Shown here: one piece after another, positions 27,045 through 36,188 of the stretch | How the letters are laid out: each line of letters starts with the position of its first letter | Position numbering within the stretch: position 1 is the stretch's first letter | Assembly: GCF_017086465.1 (NCBI RefSeq) | Contig: NZ_CP070961.1 | Coordinates: 2,418,001-2,482,000 of the forward strand | Origin: Nocardioides sp. zg-1228 | Lineage (GTDB): Bacteria; Actinomycetota; Actinomycetes; Propionibacteriales; Nocardioidaceae | Length of the DNA: 64,000 bases | Direction of reading: 5' to 3' | Translations under genes and position numbers: made by a program | The notes under the pieces: generated by a model | Told to the model about the DNA's origin: nothing | Databases searched by the model: none | What the model saw: the letters and a program-made list of their open reading frames with translations, nothing else

Positions 27045-27473
27045 TCAGATCCCGGGGAAGACCTCGTCGCTGAGCTCGGAGAACTTCTGCTCCTGCTCCT
27101 CGGAGTAGGTCGCCCACGCGGTCGGGTCCCAGATCTCGATCCGGTTCATCGACCCGATGACGACGCACTCCTTGCGGAGCGAGGCGTACTCCCGCAGTGG
27201 GGCCGGGATGTTGATCCGCCCCTGCTTGTCCGGCACCTCCTGGCTGGCGGCGGCGAACAGCATGCGGACGTAGTCACGGGTGTTCTTCTGCGTGACCGGC
27301 GCCTCTCGGAGCCGGTCGGTGAGCCGGCCGAAGTCCTCCAGCGACCAGACAGTGAGGCAGCGCTCCTGTCCCCTGGTCACCACGAGTCCCTCCGTCAGCT
27401 CGTCCCTGAACTTCGCCGGGAGGAAGAGACGGCCCTTCTCGTCGAGCTTGGGCGTGTAGGTGCCGAAGAACAC
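27045..27473 (-). CDS. mraZ: Transcriptional regulator MraZ
   Basis: A 142-residue regulator of the dcw cluster with two SpoVT/AbrB-like DNA-binding repeats: [16 protein letters not shown] and [16 protein letters not shown]. It forms ring-shaped oligomers that bind spaced GTGG repeats at its own promoter. The GTG at 27473 gives the typical [14 protein letters not shown] start and has GGGGAGG 7 nt upstream; the open frame farther upstream crosses the promoter and is rejected. Four GTGG boxes lie directly upstream. Confidence 0.97.
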   Translation of the reverse strand: MFFGTYTPKLDEKGRLFLPAKFRDELTEGLVVTRGQERCLTVWSLEDFGRLTDRLREAPVTQKNTRDYVRMLFAAASQEVPDKQGRINIPAPLREYASLRKECVVIGSMNRIEIWDPTAWATYSEEQEQKFSELSDEVFPGI

Positions 27474-27516
27474 CCGGCACCTCCCCTTGCTCGGCGGGAA
27501 AGATCGACCCTGTCCC

Positions 27517-27556
27517 CCACTTCGCACCACAGTACCCCACTTCGCTCCACCGTCAA
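27517..27556 (-). promoter_or_regulatory. mraZ promoter with four MraZ boxes
   Basis: On the minus strand GTGG repeats start every 10 nt (27550, 27540, 27530, 27520) with 5-6 nt spacers. This is the arrangement known for MraZ operators. They overlap a promoter: TTGACG (27551-27556), 16 bp, TACTGT (27529-27534). Autorepression is expected. Confidence 0.8.
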
Positions 27557-27715
27557 CCAGATCGAGCGCGTTTCGCGCCCGGATCGGCGGCTCCGCGACC
27601 TCTCCGATGGGTGCGCACGCGCCGCGCCGTGACCGGTCCGGGAGCGCGGAACGGGGCCGATCCACGCTCAGGACGGCCCTGGTGGAGGGTCGGTGGGGGA
27701 AGCCGGCGCGCCGTG

Positions 27716-27751
27716 GTGGAGCGAAGTGGGGAACGGCGTGGCGAAGGGTGG
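27716..27751 (+). promoter_or_regulatory. Second MraZ-box-like array facing moxR
   Basis: GTGGAGCGAAGTGGGG (27716-27731) is a 16-nt perfect inverted copy of 27535-27550 in the mraZ operator. GTGG starts occur at 27716, 27726, 27738 and 27748 (spacing 10, 12, 10), with the GCGAA spacer repeated. Confidence 0.6.
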
Positions 27752-27813
27752 TGCCGAGGGGAGCGCAGGACGAGGGCGTTCGTCTCCGCATCGGCGCCGC
27801 GGCAGCGACCGAG

Positions 27814-27839
27814 CGGTATGTTGCGCGCACCACATACCG
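27814..27839 (+). promoter_or_regulatory. Operator-like inverted repeat upstream of moxR
   Basis: CGGTATGT and ACATACCG (8 bp, perfect) separated by 10 nt, 80 nt before the moxR GTG. TATGTT and TACCGT inside or at the edges are possible -10 elements. The size suits a dimeric repressor. Confidence 0.55.
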
Positions 27840-27918
27840 TGGTGGCGAGGTCGACGACCGGATCGGCGAACGGATCGGCGGACGGGTCGACCGCACGGGC
27901 ACGAGGGGAACGAACGAC

Positions 27919-28954
<1,036 letters not shown>

Positions 28955-28962
<8 letters not shown>

Positions 28963-30223
28963 GGCACTTGCTGCGCTGACCGTCCGCGGACGGGCGTTCC
29001 TGGCCGCCGGCATCACCACGGTGGTCGCGGCCATCGTCGTGGGACACCCCTCGGTCGTCCGCATCGGCGTGCTGGTCGCGGCGCTGCCGCTCCTCACCGC
29101 CTGGTGGGTCGGGCGCTCGCGCTACCGCCTCGCACTGGTGCGCACCGTGTCGCCGCAGCTGGTGGTCGCCGGTCAGCCGGCGACGGTGGAGCTCACCGTC
29201 TCCAACGAGTCGCGCACCCCCACTGGCGTGCTGCTCCTGGAGGAGCGGCTGCCCTACGTGCTCGGCACACGGCCCCGCTTCGTGCTCGAGGGCCTCGGCC
29301 ACGGCTGGCGCCGGCACGCGACCTACCAGGTGCGCTCGGAGCTGCGGGGCCAGTTCGAGATCGGCCCGATGGCGGTGCGGGTGACGGACCCGTTCGGCCT
29401 CGTCGAGCTGGGCCGCACGTTCCACGCCACGTCGCGGCTGACGGTCACCCCGCGCACCGTCGCGCTGCCCAGCATCCCGCTGGGCGGGGCGTGGACCGGG
29501 TCGGGGGACAACCGCCCGCGCGCCTTCGCCACCGGCAGCGCGGAGGACGTCACGGTGCGCGAGTACCGGCGCGGCGACGACCTGCGGCGCGTCCACTGGC
29601 GCAGCTCGGCCCGCGTCGGCGAGCTGATGGTGCGCCGCGAGGAGCAGCCCTGGCAGTCGCGGGCGACGGTGTTCCTCGACAACCGGGGCACCGCCCACCG
29701 AGGGCAGGGCGCGGCCAGCTCGCTGGAGGCGGCCGTGTCGGCCGCGGCCTCCATCGCCGTCCACCTCACGCACCACGGCTACACCGTCCGGCTGGTCACG
29801 GCGTCCGGCGACAGCCGGGAGACCGAGTGGCACTCCCACACCGCCGCGGCCAGCACGATCCCGCTGCTCGAGGCGCTCGCCGTCGTGCAGCTCGACCACT
29901 CGCCCGCTCCCGACACGCAGTGGCTGGCCGAGCCCGGCCACGGCGGCCTCACGATCGGCGTCTTCGGCGCGCTCGGCGACACCGACCTGCCCTTCCTGCG
30001 CCGGCTCCAGCACCACGCGTCGTCCAGCCTGGCGATCGCCCTCGACGTCGACGCGTGGGCGCCCCACCTCCCGGTCCACCCCGGCCCCGGGTCGGCCGCC
30101 CACCTCACCGCGACCGGCTGGCGCTCGATCACCCTCGGCCCGCGCGACCGCCTCGACACGGCCTGGCAGGAGCTCGGGCTGATGCGGAGCCGTGCCACCG
30201 CGTCAGCGGGGGCGAGCCGATGA
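28955..30223 (+). CDS. DUF58 domain membrane protein
   Basis: A 422-residue protein. Two N-terminal membrane segments (about 12-50) precede a beta-rich region and the DUF58 signature REYRRGDDLRRVHWRSSAR (near residue 210). DUF58 proteins, which have a VWA-like fold, accompany MoxR ATPases and transglutaminase-like proteins in a conserved three-gene unit of unclear function. GTG 28955 overlaps moxR; the stop overlaps the following ATG by 4 nt. Confidence 0.92.
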
Positions 30224-32586
30224 GGACCGAGTGGAGCACGCTCCCCCACCAGCTGCGGATCGCCGGCATCGCCCTGCTCGCGGCGTGGGCGACGGTGCTG
30301 TCGTGGCGCGTGCTGACCGAGGGCTTCCCCCGGGTCGCGATCCCGCTGCTGATGATCGGCGTCGTCGTCGCCGCGATGGGCGCCCTCGGTCGGTGGAGCC
30401 GGCTGCCCGCGCTCGCCGTCGTGGCCGGCCAGGTCGTGGTGGCCGCGCTGCTGGTGCTGGGCACCACCACCGGCTCACCCGTCCCGACCCCGGGCAACGT
30501 CGAGGCGTTCCTGGCCGCGCTGGACGACGCCCTCCAGACCTCGCGCGACTATGCCGCCCCCATCCAGCTCGGCGTGCCCTCCGTCCATCCGCTGCTCCTG
30601 GTCGGAGGGACGCTGATCGTGCTGCTCGTCGACCTCGTCGCCTGCACGCTGCGCCGCGCGCCCGTAGCCGGCCTGGTGCTGCTCGCGGCCTACACGCTGC
30701 CCGTCGCGGTCACGGGCGAGGCCGTGTCGTGGTGGCTGTTCGTCGTGGTCGCCGGCCTCTTCCTTTCCCTGGTCTTTCTCCAGCACAGCGACCACGTGAC
30801 CAGCTGGGGACGGGCGCCCGACGGCGAGAAGGGCTCGTTCTCCGTCCGCACCGGGGCGATCGGCAACACTGCGCTGGCCCTCGGCGCCACCGCGATCGCG
30901 CTGGCCGTCGTGGTGCCGGCGGCCGTGCCGACCATGAGCATGAGCGTCTTCGAGGGCAAGGGTCCGGGCACCCGCGAGGTCGAGGTCAAGGACCCGATGG
31001 TCGACCTGCGCCGCGACCTGACCCGCGGCGCAGACGTGCCCCTGCTGTGGGTCACCACCTCCGGGCCCAAGCCCACCTACCTGCGCGTCTCGGTGCTCGC
31101 TCGCTTCAGCGGGTCGGAGTGGACGCCGGGCGACCGCGAGATCCCCGAGTCGCAGTCGGCCACCGGTGACCTCCCGCCCCTCGACGGGGTCAGCGGCGAC
31201 GTGCCGCGCCGCGAGTTCAAGTACGACGTGCGGGTGGGCCCCGACTTCACCTCGGCGTGGCTGCCCACCGCCGCGCAGACGACCCGCATCGCGGCCGGCA
31301 CCGACTGGCGCTTCGACCTCGACACCCGCGACGTCATCGCGGCCCGCGAGGACGTCACGACCGCCGACAGCACCTACGACTACACCGGCGTCCAGCTGAC
31401 CTACGACGCCCAGCGGATGGACTCGGCCGTGTCGGGCGCCGGGTCGGTGGCCGGCATCTTCACCGAGGTGCCCCCCACCCTCAGCAACGAGATCCGGCGA
31501 ATCGCGGCCAGCGTCACCGCCGACGCGCCCACCCGTTTCCAGAAGGCGCAGCTGCTGCAGCAGTGGTTCCGCGAGGACGGCGGGTTCCGCTACGACCTCG
31601 CCGAGGTGCCGTCGGCGGGCGACGGCAGTGCCGACCTGCTCGCGTTCCTCAACGACCGGGTGGGCTACTGCGAGCAGTTCGCGGCGACGATGGCCATCAT
31701 GGCGCGGGTCATCGGCATCCCGAGCCGCGTGGCCGTGGGCTTCCTGGAGCCCGAGCGGGCCACCAACGGGTCGTGGGAGTTCTCCTCTCACGACCTCCAC
31801 GCGTGGCCCGAGCTCTACTTCCCCGGCTCGGGCTGGGTGCGGTTCGAGCCCACCCCGCAGGACCGCGCCACGCAGACGCCCGACTACACCGAGGCCGAGT
31901 TCGAGGCGGTCACCGAGGCGCCGTCCCCCAGCGCCAGCCGGTCGACCGAGCTGCTGCCCGAGCGGGGCGAGGAGGCCGACGCCGAGGCGGCGGCCGACGA
32001 CAGCAGCGCGTCCTCGATCCCCTGGGTGCCCGTGCTGTCGGGCCTGCTCGGTCTGGCCCTGGTGGCGCTCGTGCTGGCGACGCCGCACCTGGTCCGGCGG
32101 GCACGTCGGCGCCGCCGACTCGAGGGCGGCATCGAGGACCTCTGGGCCGAGCTGCGCGACGTGGCCGTCGACCTCGGCCACGCATGGCCGGACGGCCGCT
32201 CGCCGCGTCGGGCCGGCGACTGGATCGGCCGGCTCCTCGCGGCACCCGTCGACGACGCGTCGCGGCCCGACCGGCCGCGGCGCGGACGCGATCAGGCTCC
32301 CGGGGCCGCCCAGGCGCTCGACCGGCTCGTCGTCACGCTGGAGCGCAGCCGCTACGCCCGCGATCCCGAGACCTGCACCGCCGACCGGTTCGGCGCCGAC
32401 CTCCTCGTCGTCGAGGAGTCCTTGGCCGCAGGCGTGACGCCGCGCGAGGAGCGCAGGGCGCGGTGGTGGCCCGCATCGGTGGTGGGACGGCGTACGTCGT
32501 GGCGTCGCCGCTCCCGGTCGGCCCGGGCCACGACCGCGACCCCCGACCGGGAGTCCACCCAGACGGTCGACGAGCTCGTCGGCTGA
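30220..32586 (+). CDS. Transglutaminase-like membrane protein (TgpA/DUF3488-DUF4129 type)
   Basis: A 788-residue membrane protein. Six or so N-terminal membrane segments (1-235, DUF3488), an extracytoplasmic transglutaminase core with Cys484 in VGYCEQF and His527 in DLHAWPEL, and the third-residue region WVRFEPTP, where Glu543 stands at the usual Asp. One more membrane segment (about 603-622) and a basic cytoplasmic DUF4129-type tail follow. ATG 30220 overlaps the DUF58 stop. Homologues such as P. aeruginosa TgpA are essential or wall-related. Placement of the operon back-to-back with mraZ supports a cell-envelope role. Confidence 0.93.
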   Translation: MRTEWSTLPHQLRIAGIALLAAWATVLSWRVLTEGFPRVAIPLLMIGVVVAAMGALGRWSRLPALAVVAGQVVVAALLVLGTTTGSPVPTPGNVEAFLAALDDALQTSRDYAAPIQLGVPSVHPLLLVGGTLIVLLVDLVACTLRRAPVAGLVLLAAYTLPVAVTGEAVSWWLFVVVAGLFLSLVFLQHSDHVTSWGRAPDGEKGSFSVRTGAIGNTALALGATAIALAVVVPAAVPTMSMSVFEGKGPGTREVEVKDPMVDLRRDLTRGADVPLLWVTTSGPKPTYLRVSVLARFSGSEWTPGDREIPESQSATGDLPPLDGVSGDVPRREFKYDVRVGPDFTSAWLPTAAQTTRIAAGTDWRFDLDTRDVIAAREDVTTADSTYDYTGVQLTYDAQRMDSAVSGAGSVAGIFTEVPPTLSNEIRRIAASVTADAPTRFQKAQLLQQWFREDGGFRYDLAEVPSAGDGSADLLAFLNDRVGYCEQFAATMAIMARVIGIPSRVAVGFLEPERATNGSWEFSSHDLHAWPELYFPGSGWVRFEPTPQDRATQTPDYTEAEFEAVTEAPSPSASRSTELLPERGEEADAEAAADDSSASSIPWVPVLSGLLGLALVALVLATPHLVRRARRRRRLEGGIEDLWAELRDVAVDLGHAWPDGRSPRRAGDWIGRLLAAPVDDASRPDRPRRGRDQAPGAAQALDRLVVTLERSRYARDPETCTADRFGADLLVVEESLAAGVTPREERRARWWPASVVGRRTSWRRRSRSARATTATPDRESTQTVDELVG

Positions 32587-32903
32587 CGGCCCGGCCCGGC
32601 AGGAACGGGGCAGGGCTCGGGCCGGGCTCAGGTCGGGCCCAGGTCACACGGCGGAGCAGCCGCCGACGCCGACTCTCGTCGATCATCGCCGCGACCAGCC
32701 GGACGAAGAAGCTGACGACGGCCACGGGAGCAGCGGCGGCGCACACCATGACGGCGACCATCGCCAAGGACGGCGTGGCCGTCACGATCGCGACGCCCAC
32801 GAGGTCGAGCGTCAGCAGGAACAGGCTCAGCTCCCAGCCGAGGGACGCAGTCGGACGAGCGGGCGCCTGGCGTCGATGGGACGTGATGCGCGTGCTGCGG
32901 AGG
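32587..32903 (-). other. 317-nt region with membrane-segment coding potential but no start
   Basis: No confident gene. On the minus strand about 75 codons (32630-32860) encode two hydrophobic stretches (LFLLTLDLVGVAIV and MVAVMVCAAAAPVAVVSFFV) followed by DESRRRRLLRR, with GC-rich third positions. No ATG, GTG or TTG precedes them in frame, and the frame runs on to 32333 inside the transglutaminase gene. It may be a decayed gene or use a rare start. Confidence 0.4.
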
Positions 32904-33344
32904 TCAGAGGCCGCGCTCGCGGCGGCGACGCCACCGCTCCTCCATGCGCTCCATGAAGGGGCCGCCCGAGCGCTGCCGGGCGGGCCGGCTGGGGCGACCG
33001 CCGTCGACGACCCCGAAGCCGGTGCGGCCCGAGGCACGCACCGTGGGAGCCGCCGGGTGACCGGGACTGCGCGCGGAGGTCAGGGCCAGGATCGCGCCGC
33101 CGAGCATCACCACGAAGCCCAGCACACCGACCACCGTCTGGAGGACGGCGTTGAGGTCGAGGAGCACCGCGACGATCAGCAGACCGATGCCGACGAGGAG
33201 CACGGCACCGCCCAGGATCATCCGGCGACGAGCAGCCCGCTGGAAGGACGTGCCGCGCAGGGTGGAGGCGAGCTTGGGGTCTTCCTCGACGAGGGCGCGC
33301 TCCATCTGCTCGAGCATTCGCAGTTCTTCCTCGGAGAGCTCCAC
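32904..33344 (-). CDS. DUF3040 membrane protein
   Basis: A 146-residue protein. The conserved N-terminus MELSEEELRMLEQMERALVEEDPKLASTL defines DUF3040, followed by two membrane segments (about 42-62 and 66-88) and a basic Arg/Pro-rich cytoplasmic tail ending in MEERWRRRRERGL. The function is unknown; the family is actinobacterial. GTG 33344 follows a strong AGGAGGAACC site. Confidence 0.92.
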   Translation of the reverse strand: MELSEEELRMLEQMERALVEEDPKLASTLRGTSFQRAARRRMILGGAVLLVGIGLLIVAVLLDLNAVLQTVVGVLGFVVMLGGAILALTSARSPGHPAAPTVRASGRTGFGVVDGGRPSRPARQRSGGPFMERMEERWRRRRERGL

Positions 33345-33442
33345 GGTTCCTCCTCACCTTCTGCTGCAAGTCTAGGCACGCTGCTGCGCCTAGGGTAGGC
33401 GTCCCCCAGAAAATTCCGTCCGAGGGGCGAGGAACGCCTCCC

Positions 33443-34612
33443 TCACACGAGACTCGCCGGGCGCACGGCGGCCGCCCCGAAGCGGCGCGTGGCCCGGTCC
33501 ACCGCACGGTCGGCCTCGGCCCATCCGTGCTCGGGCTCGCCGAGCACCAGCTGCCGCTGCACCATCGCCCGAGGGACCAGACCCTCGACGCGGACGCCGA
33601 CCAGACGCAGGCGCTCGCGCCGCAGCCGGAGCGCGTCGTAGAGCCTGGTCACCGCACGGTGCACCTCCACCGTCACGTCGGTCACCTCGGGCATCGTGCG
33701 CGAGCGCGTGATGGTCGTGAAGTCGGCGAAGCGGACCCTGAGCGTGATCGTGCGCCCGACCACGCCGGCCGCACGCATCCGGCCGGTGACCCGCGCGGAG
33801 AGGCGCAGGAGCTCGCGGACGACGACCTCGCGGTCGGCCGTGTCGCGGGCGAAGGTCTCGTCCGCACCCATCGACCTCTCGGGCTCGTGGGGGCCGGGTG
33901 TCGCGGAGAGCTCGCTGCGGTCGGTGCCCCACGCGAGCTGGTGGAGGTGGCGACCGAGGTGGCGGCCCAGGGTCTGCTGGAGGGTGGGGAGCGGCGTGTG
34001 CGCGACGTCGCCCACGGTGAGGAGGCCGGCGCGGCGCAGCACCGTCCGGGTCTTCTCGCCGACGCCGAAGAGCTCCCCGACGTCGAGCGGGTGCAGGAAC
34101 GACGCGACCTCGGCGGGCGGCACCACGACCACGCCGTCGGGCTTGGCGCGCCGGCTCGCGACCTTGGCCACCGACACCGATGCCGCGACCCCCACCGAGC
34201 AGGTGATGCCCTGCTCGTCGTGGATGGTGGCCCTGAGCCGCTCCGCGATCTCACGGGGCTCGCCCAGGCGTCGGGTCGCACCGCGCACGTCGAGGAAGGC
34301 CTCGTCGAGCGACATCGCCTCCACCACGGGAGTGACGTCGCGGAAGGTCTCCATCACCGAGGCGGAGACGCCGGCGAAGGTGGCGTAGTCGGGCGCGAGC
34401 ACCACGACGTGCGGGCACAGCCGACGCACCCGCGCCATCGGCAGCGCCGAGCGGATGCCGTAGCCGCGCGCGACGTAGTTGGCGGCCAGCACGACGCCGC
34501 GCCCGCTGCCGCCCACCACCACCGGCTGGTCGACCAGGTCGGGACGCTCCCGCAGCGCCACGGAGGCGAAGAACGCGTCCATGTCGACGTGGAGGAGCGG
34601 CGTCTCGGTCAC
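33443..34612 (-). CDS. dinB: DNA polymerase IV (Y-family)
   Basis: A 389-residue translesion polymerase. Catalytic motifs HVDMDAFFASV and AMSLDEAFLDV carry the metal-binding acidic residues; the thumb helix-hairpin-helix (ELFGVGEKTRTVLRRAG) and little finger follow. There is no clear beta-clamp-binding motif at the C-terminus. GTG start at 34612, 24 nt after the methyltransferase stop, so it is probably read from the methyltransferase promoter. An SOS box lies 1.5 kb upstream, before the HEPN gene. Confidence 0.96.
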   Translation of the reverse strand: MTETPLLHVDMDAFFASVALRERPDLVDQPVVVGGSGRGVVLAANYVARGYGIRSALPMARVRRLCPHVVVLAPDYATFAGVSASVMETFRDVTPVVEAMSLDEAFLDVRGATRRLGEPREIAERLRATIHDEQGITCSVGVAASVSVAKVASRRAKPDGVVVVPPAEVASFLHPLDVGELFGVGEKTRTVLRRAGLLTVGDVAHTPLPTLQQTLGRHLGRHLHQLAWGTDRSELSATPGPHEPERSMGADETFARDTADREVVVRELLRLSARVTGRMRAAGVVGRTITLRVRFADFTTITRSRTMPEVTDVTVEVHRAVTRLYDALRLRRERLRLVGVRVEGLVPRAMVQRQLVLGEPEHGWAEADRAVDRATRRFGAAAVRPASLV

Positions 34613-34636
34613 CGCCGGCCCCCGCGGGGGCGACTG

Positions 34637-35407
34637 TCAGCGCCGGGCGATGACGTGGAGCTGGGCAGCGAGGGGGAGGTATTCGGGGCGGGTGGCCACG
34701 GCCTGCTCGAGCTCGAGCAGCGCCGCGGTCGCGCCCGGCTCGAGATCGAGGAGGCTGCCCGGGACGAGGTCGGCGAAGACGCGGACGGCGTGCACGCTCT
34801 CGGGACGCAGGCCCGCGGTGGCGAGCAGCTCGACGACCTCGTCGTGGGTGAAGCGGTGCCCACCGCGTCCGGGCTGTCCCGCCGACGACCCGCCGTCGTC
34901 GAGCAGCTCACGGGCGGCCTGGAAGTGCCCGGCCATGGCGCGCGCCACCACGGCGGCGTGACGCTGCGCCACCAGGAGGCTGAGGTGCCCGCCGGGGCGC
35001 AGCACCCCGGCGATCGACGCCACCGACGCGGCGGCGTCGTCGACCATCTCCAGCACGCCGTGGCACAGGACGAGGTCGGCGAGGTCGGCCTCGTCGACGA
35101 GGTGCGGCAGGTCGGACAGGTCGCCCTGCTGCCCGGTGACGCGGTCGGCCACCCCACGCTCGCGGGCGCGTCGGTCGAGCGCGGCCAGCGCGTCGGGGCT
35201 GGGGTCGATGACCCGGACGGCGTGGCCGAGCTCGGCCAGGGGCACGGCGAAGCCGCCGGTGCCGCCGCCGACGTCGACGATGCGGGCGGGCCGACCCTCC
35301 GCGTCACCACGGTGCTCCAGGAGCCGGCGTACGCCCTCCCAGGCCACGCCGCTGCGGACGGACTGGCGGCGCTCACTGGCGGACGGGCTGGCGGACGGCT
35401 GGGCCAT
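34637..35407 (-). CDS. Class I SAM-dependent methyltransferase
   Basis: A 256-residue methyltransferase: motif I VDVGGGTGGFAVPLAELG (near residue 45), motif II/post-I VIDPSPDAL, and LCHGVLEMVDD plus LRPGGHLSLLV typical of UbiE/SmtA-like enzymes. Substrate unknown. ATG 35407 sits 7 nt after a TAGGGT hexamer, suggesting a leaderless transcript; an upstream GTG at 35416 would add three residues and lies in that -10. dinB follows. Confidence 0.9.
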   Translation of the reverse strand: MAQPSASPSASERRQSVRSGVAWEGVRRLLEHRGDAEGRPARIVDVGGGTGGFAVPLAELGHAVRVIDPSPDALAALDRRARERGVADRVTGQQGDLSDLPHLVDEADLADLVLCHGVLEMVDDAAASVASIAGVLRPGGHLSLLVAQRHAAVVARAMAGHFQAARELLDDGGSSAGQPGRGGHRFTHDEVVELLATAGLRPESVHAVRVFADLVPGSLLDLEPGATAALLELEQAVATRPEYLPLAAQLHVIARR

Positions 35408-35414
35408 GGGCGCC

Positions 35415-35420
35415 ACCCTA
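35415..35420 (-). promoter_or_regulatory. Leaderless-type -10 of the methyltransferase-dinB unit
   Basis: TAGGGT, 7 nt, ATG. Probable start of the methyltransferase-dinB transcript. Confidence 0.6.
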
Positions 35421-35422
35421 GT

Positions 35423-35439
35423 GGCTCGTCGACCGAGCC
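35423..35439 (-). promoter_or_regulatory. Inverted repeat GGCTCG-TCGAC-CGAGCC
   Basis: A perfect 6-bp inverted repeat just upstream of the TAGGGT -10, in the -35/spacer zone. It could be an operator for the methyltransferase-dinB unit or the terminator of the HEPN transcript. Confidence 0.4.
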
Positions 35440-35516
35440 CCGCGGGCGCACGCGGGCGCGCCCGGATCGTCCGGACGGGAGGACGCGCGAGTCGGAGGTC
35501 ACCTCTCTCCCCCGCC

Positions 35517-35963
35517 TCAGGCGACGCTCGCGTGCGGGACCAGGCCGAGCGTCTGCTCGACCACGGCCAGGAAGCGGTCGGCGTCGCGCACCAGGTCGTC
35601 GGCCTCCCGCTCGCTCACGGCACGGGTCGAGCCCGCCTCGGCGGCGGCCCGCTTGGCCGCACCCGCGGCGAAGAAGGTCGCCCACTCGGAGAGCTCGGGG
35701 GCGACCTCGGCCAGCAGCACCCAGGCGTTCTTCTGCCGGCGCCCCCGCGGCGCGGGCCGGGCGCGGGCGGCAAGCAGTGCGGCCGCCGCGCAGAGGGCCG
35801 CGACGTGGGCGCAGGCGTAGCGCGTGGGCACGTCGCGAGCCGTGATCGCGTCGCGCAGCGACGTGGCGGAGCGCTGGAGGTAGGAGTGGGCGGTGGCCGG
35901 CAGCAGGTGCGGGCCCGGCTGCGCCAGTGGGTGGCGGCGGGCGCTCGCAGCGGCGGCACTCAT
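35517..35963 (-). CDS. SAV_6107-family HEPN domain protein
   Basis: A 148-residue all-helical protein of the SAV_6107 HEPN family. It contains R48-YACA-H53, an R-X4-H motif that is the catalytic signature of HEPN ribonucleases, at the start of a conserved helix (CAHVAALCAAAALLAAR). ATG 35963 overlaps the stop of a 30-codon ORF by 4 nt (ATGA), so translation is coupled. The unit is preceded by a promoter carrying a perfect LexA box, and dinB lies downstream on the same strand. RNase activity and any toxin role are inferences; relatives are uncharacterised as far as I know. Confidence 0.85.
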   Translation of the reverse strand: MSAAAASARRHPLAQPGPHLLPATAHSYLQRSATSLRDAITARDVPTRYACAHVAALCAAAALLAARARPAPRGRRQKNAWVLLAEVAPELSEWATFFAAGAAKRAAAEAGSTRAVSEREADDLVRDADRFLAVVEQTLGLVPHASVA

Positions 35964-36052
35964 GCCCGCTCCTCGGTCCGGGCGACCGGCGAGCCGCGGG
36001 AGTCGTCCGTCACCCCGCTCCGCACCTCGACAGGGTCGTGGTCCTGACTCAT
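35960..36052 (-). CDS. 30-residue ORF translationally coupled to the HEPN gene
   Basis: Encodes a 30-residue acidic, hydrophilic peptide beginning MSQDHDPVEVR and ending ARTEERA, too short for standard gene callers. Evidence for translation: ATG 36052 is preceded by a very strong GGAGGAGG at 6-nt spacing, and its TGA overlaps the HEPN ATG. It has no membrane segment. It could be a leader that sets HEPN translation, or a small antitoxin-like partner. Its codons are ordinary for this genome. Confidence 0.6.
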   Translation of the reverse strand: MSQDHDPVEVRSGVTDDSRGSPVARTEERA

Positions 36053-36133
36053 CGTGCCTCCTCCGCACCTCGGTCGACCCGGGGCCGACCCGGGTGGAGG
36101 TGGGGGTCGAGGTCACGCCCACCCGGGTCGCAT

Positions 36134-36147
36134 CGAACAGATGTTCG
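36134..36147 (-). promoter_or_regulatory. SOS (LexA) box
   Basis: CGAACAGATGTTCG is a perfect match to the Gram-positive/actinobacterial LexA consensus CGAAC-RNRY-GTTCG. It lies 12 nt downstream of the -10 TAGTAC, overlapping the expected initial transcribed region, a repressing position. Confidence 0.85.
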
Positions 36148-36159
36148 AACACCGCCACG

Positions 36160-36187
36160 GTACTACCTGCCACCGACAGCCCGTCAA
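36160..36187 (-). promoter_or_regulatory. Promoter of the small ORF-HEPN unit
   Basis: TTGACG (36182-36187), 16 bp, TAGTAC (36160-36165) on the minus strand, followed by the LexA box. Start of transcription expected near 36153, giving a leader of about 100 nt. Confidence 0.75.
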
Positions 36188-36188
36188 G

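Larger units (their letters stand above)
27474..27918. other. 445-nt divergent intergenic region mraZ / moxR
   Basis: No gene seen. Holds the mraZ promoter and MraZ boxes on the minus side, a second set of GTGG repeats on the plus side, and a 26-bp inverted repeat nearer moxR, each listed separately. Confidence 0.8.

Noticed and set aside
29104..30219. 372 codons upstream of the transglutaminase start in the same open frame
   Set aside because: Off-frame reading of DUF58; Arg/Pro-rich with no membrane protein features. The ATG at 30220 with an ATGA overlap is the true start.
32333..33037. 234-codon minus-strand ORF as a full gene
   Set aside because: Its ends are antisense to the transglutaminase gene and off-frame to DUF3040; only the middle looks coding, so it is described as a possible remnant.
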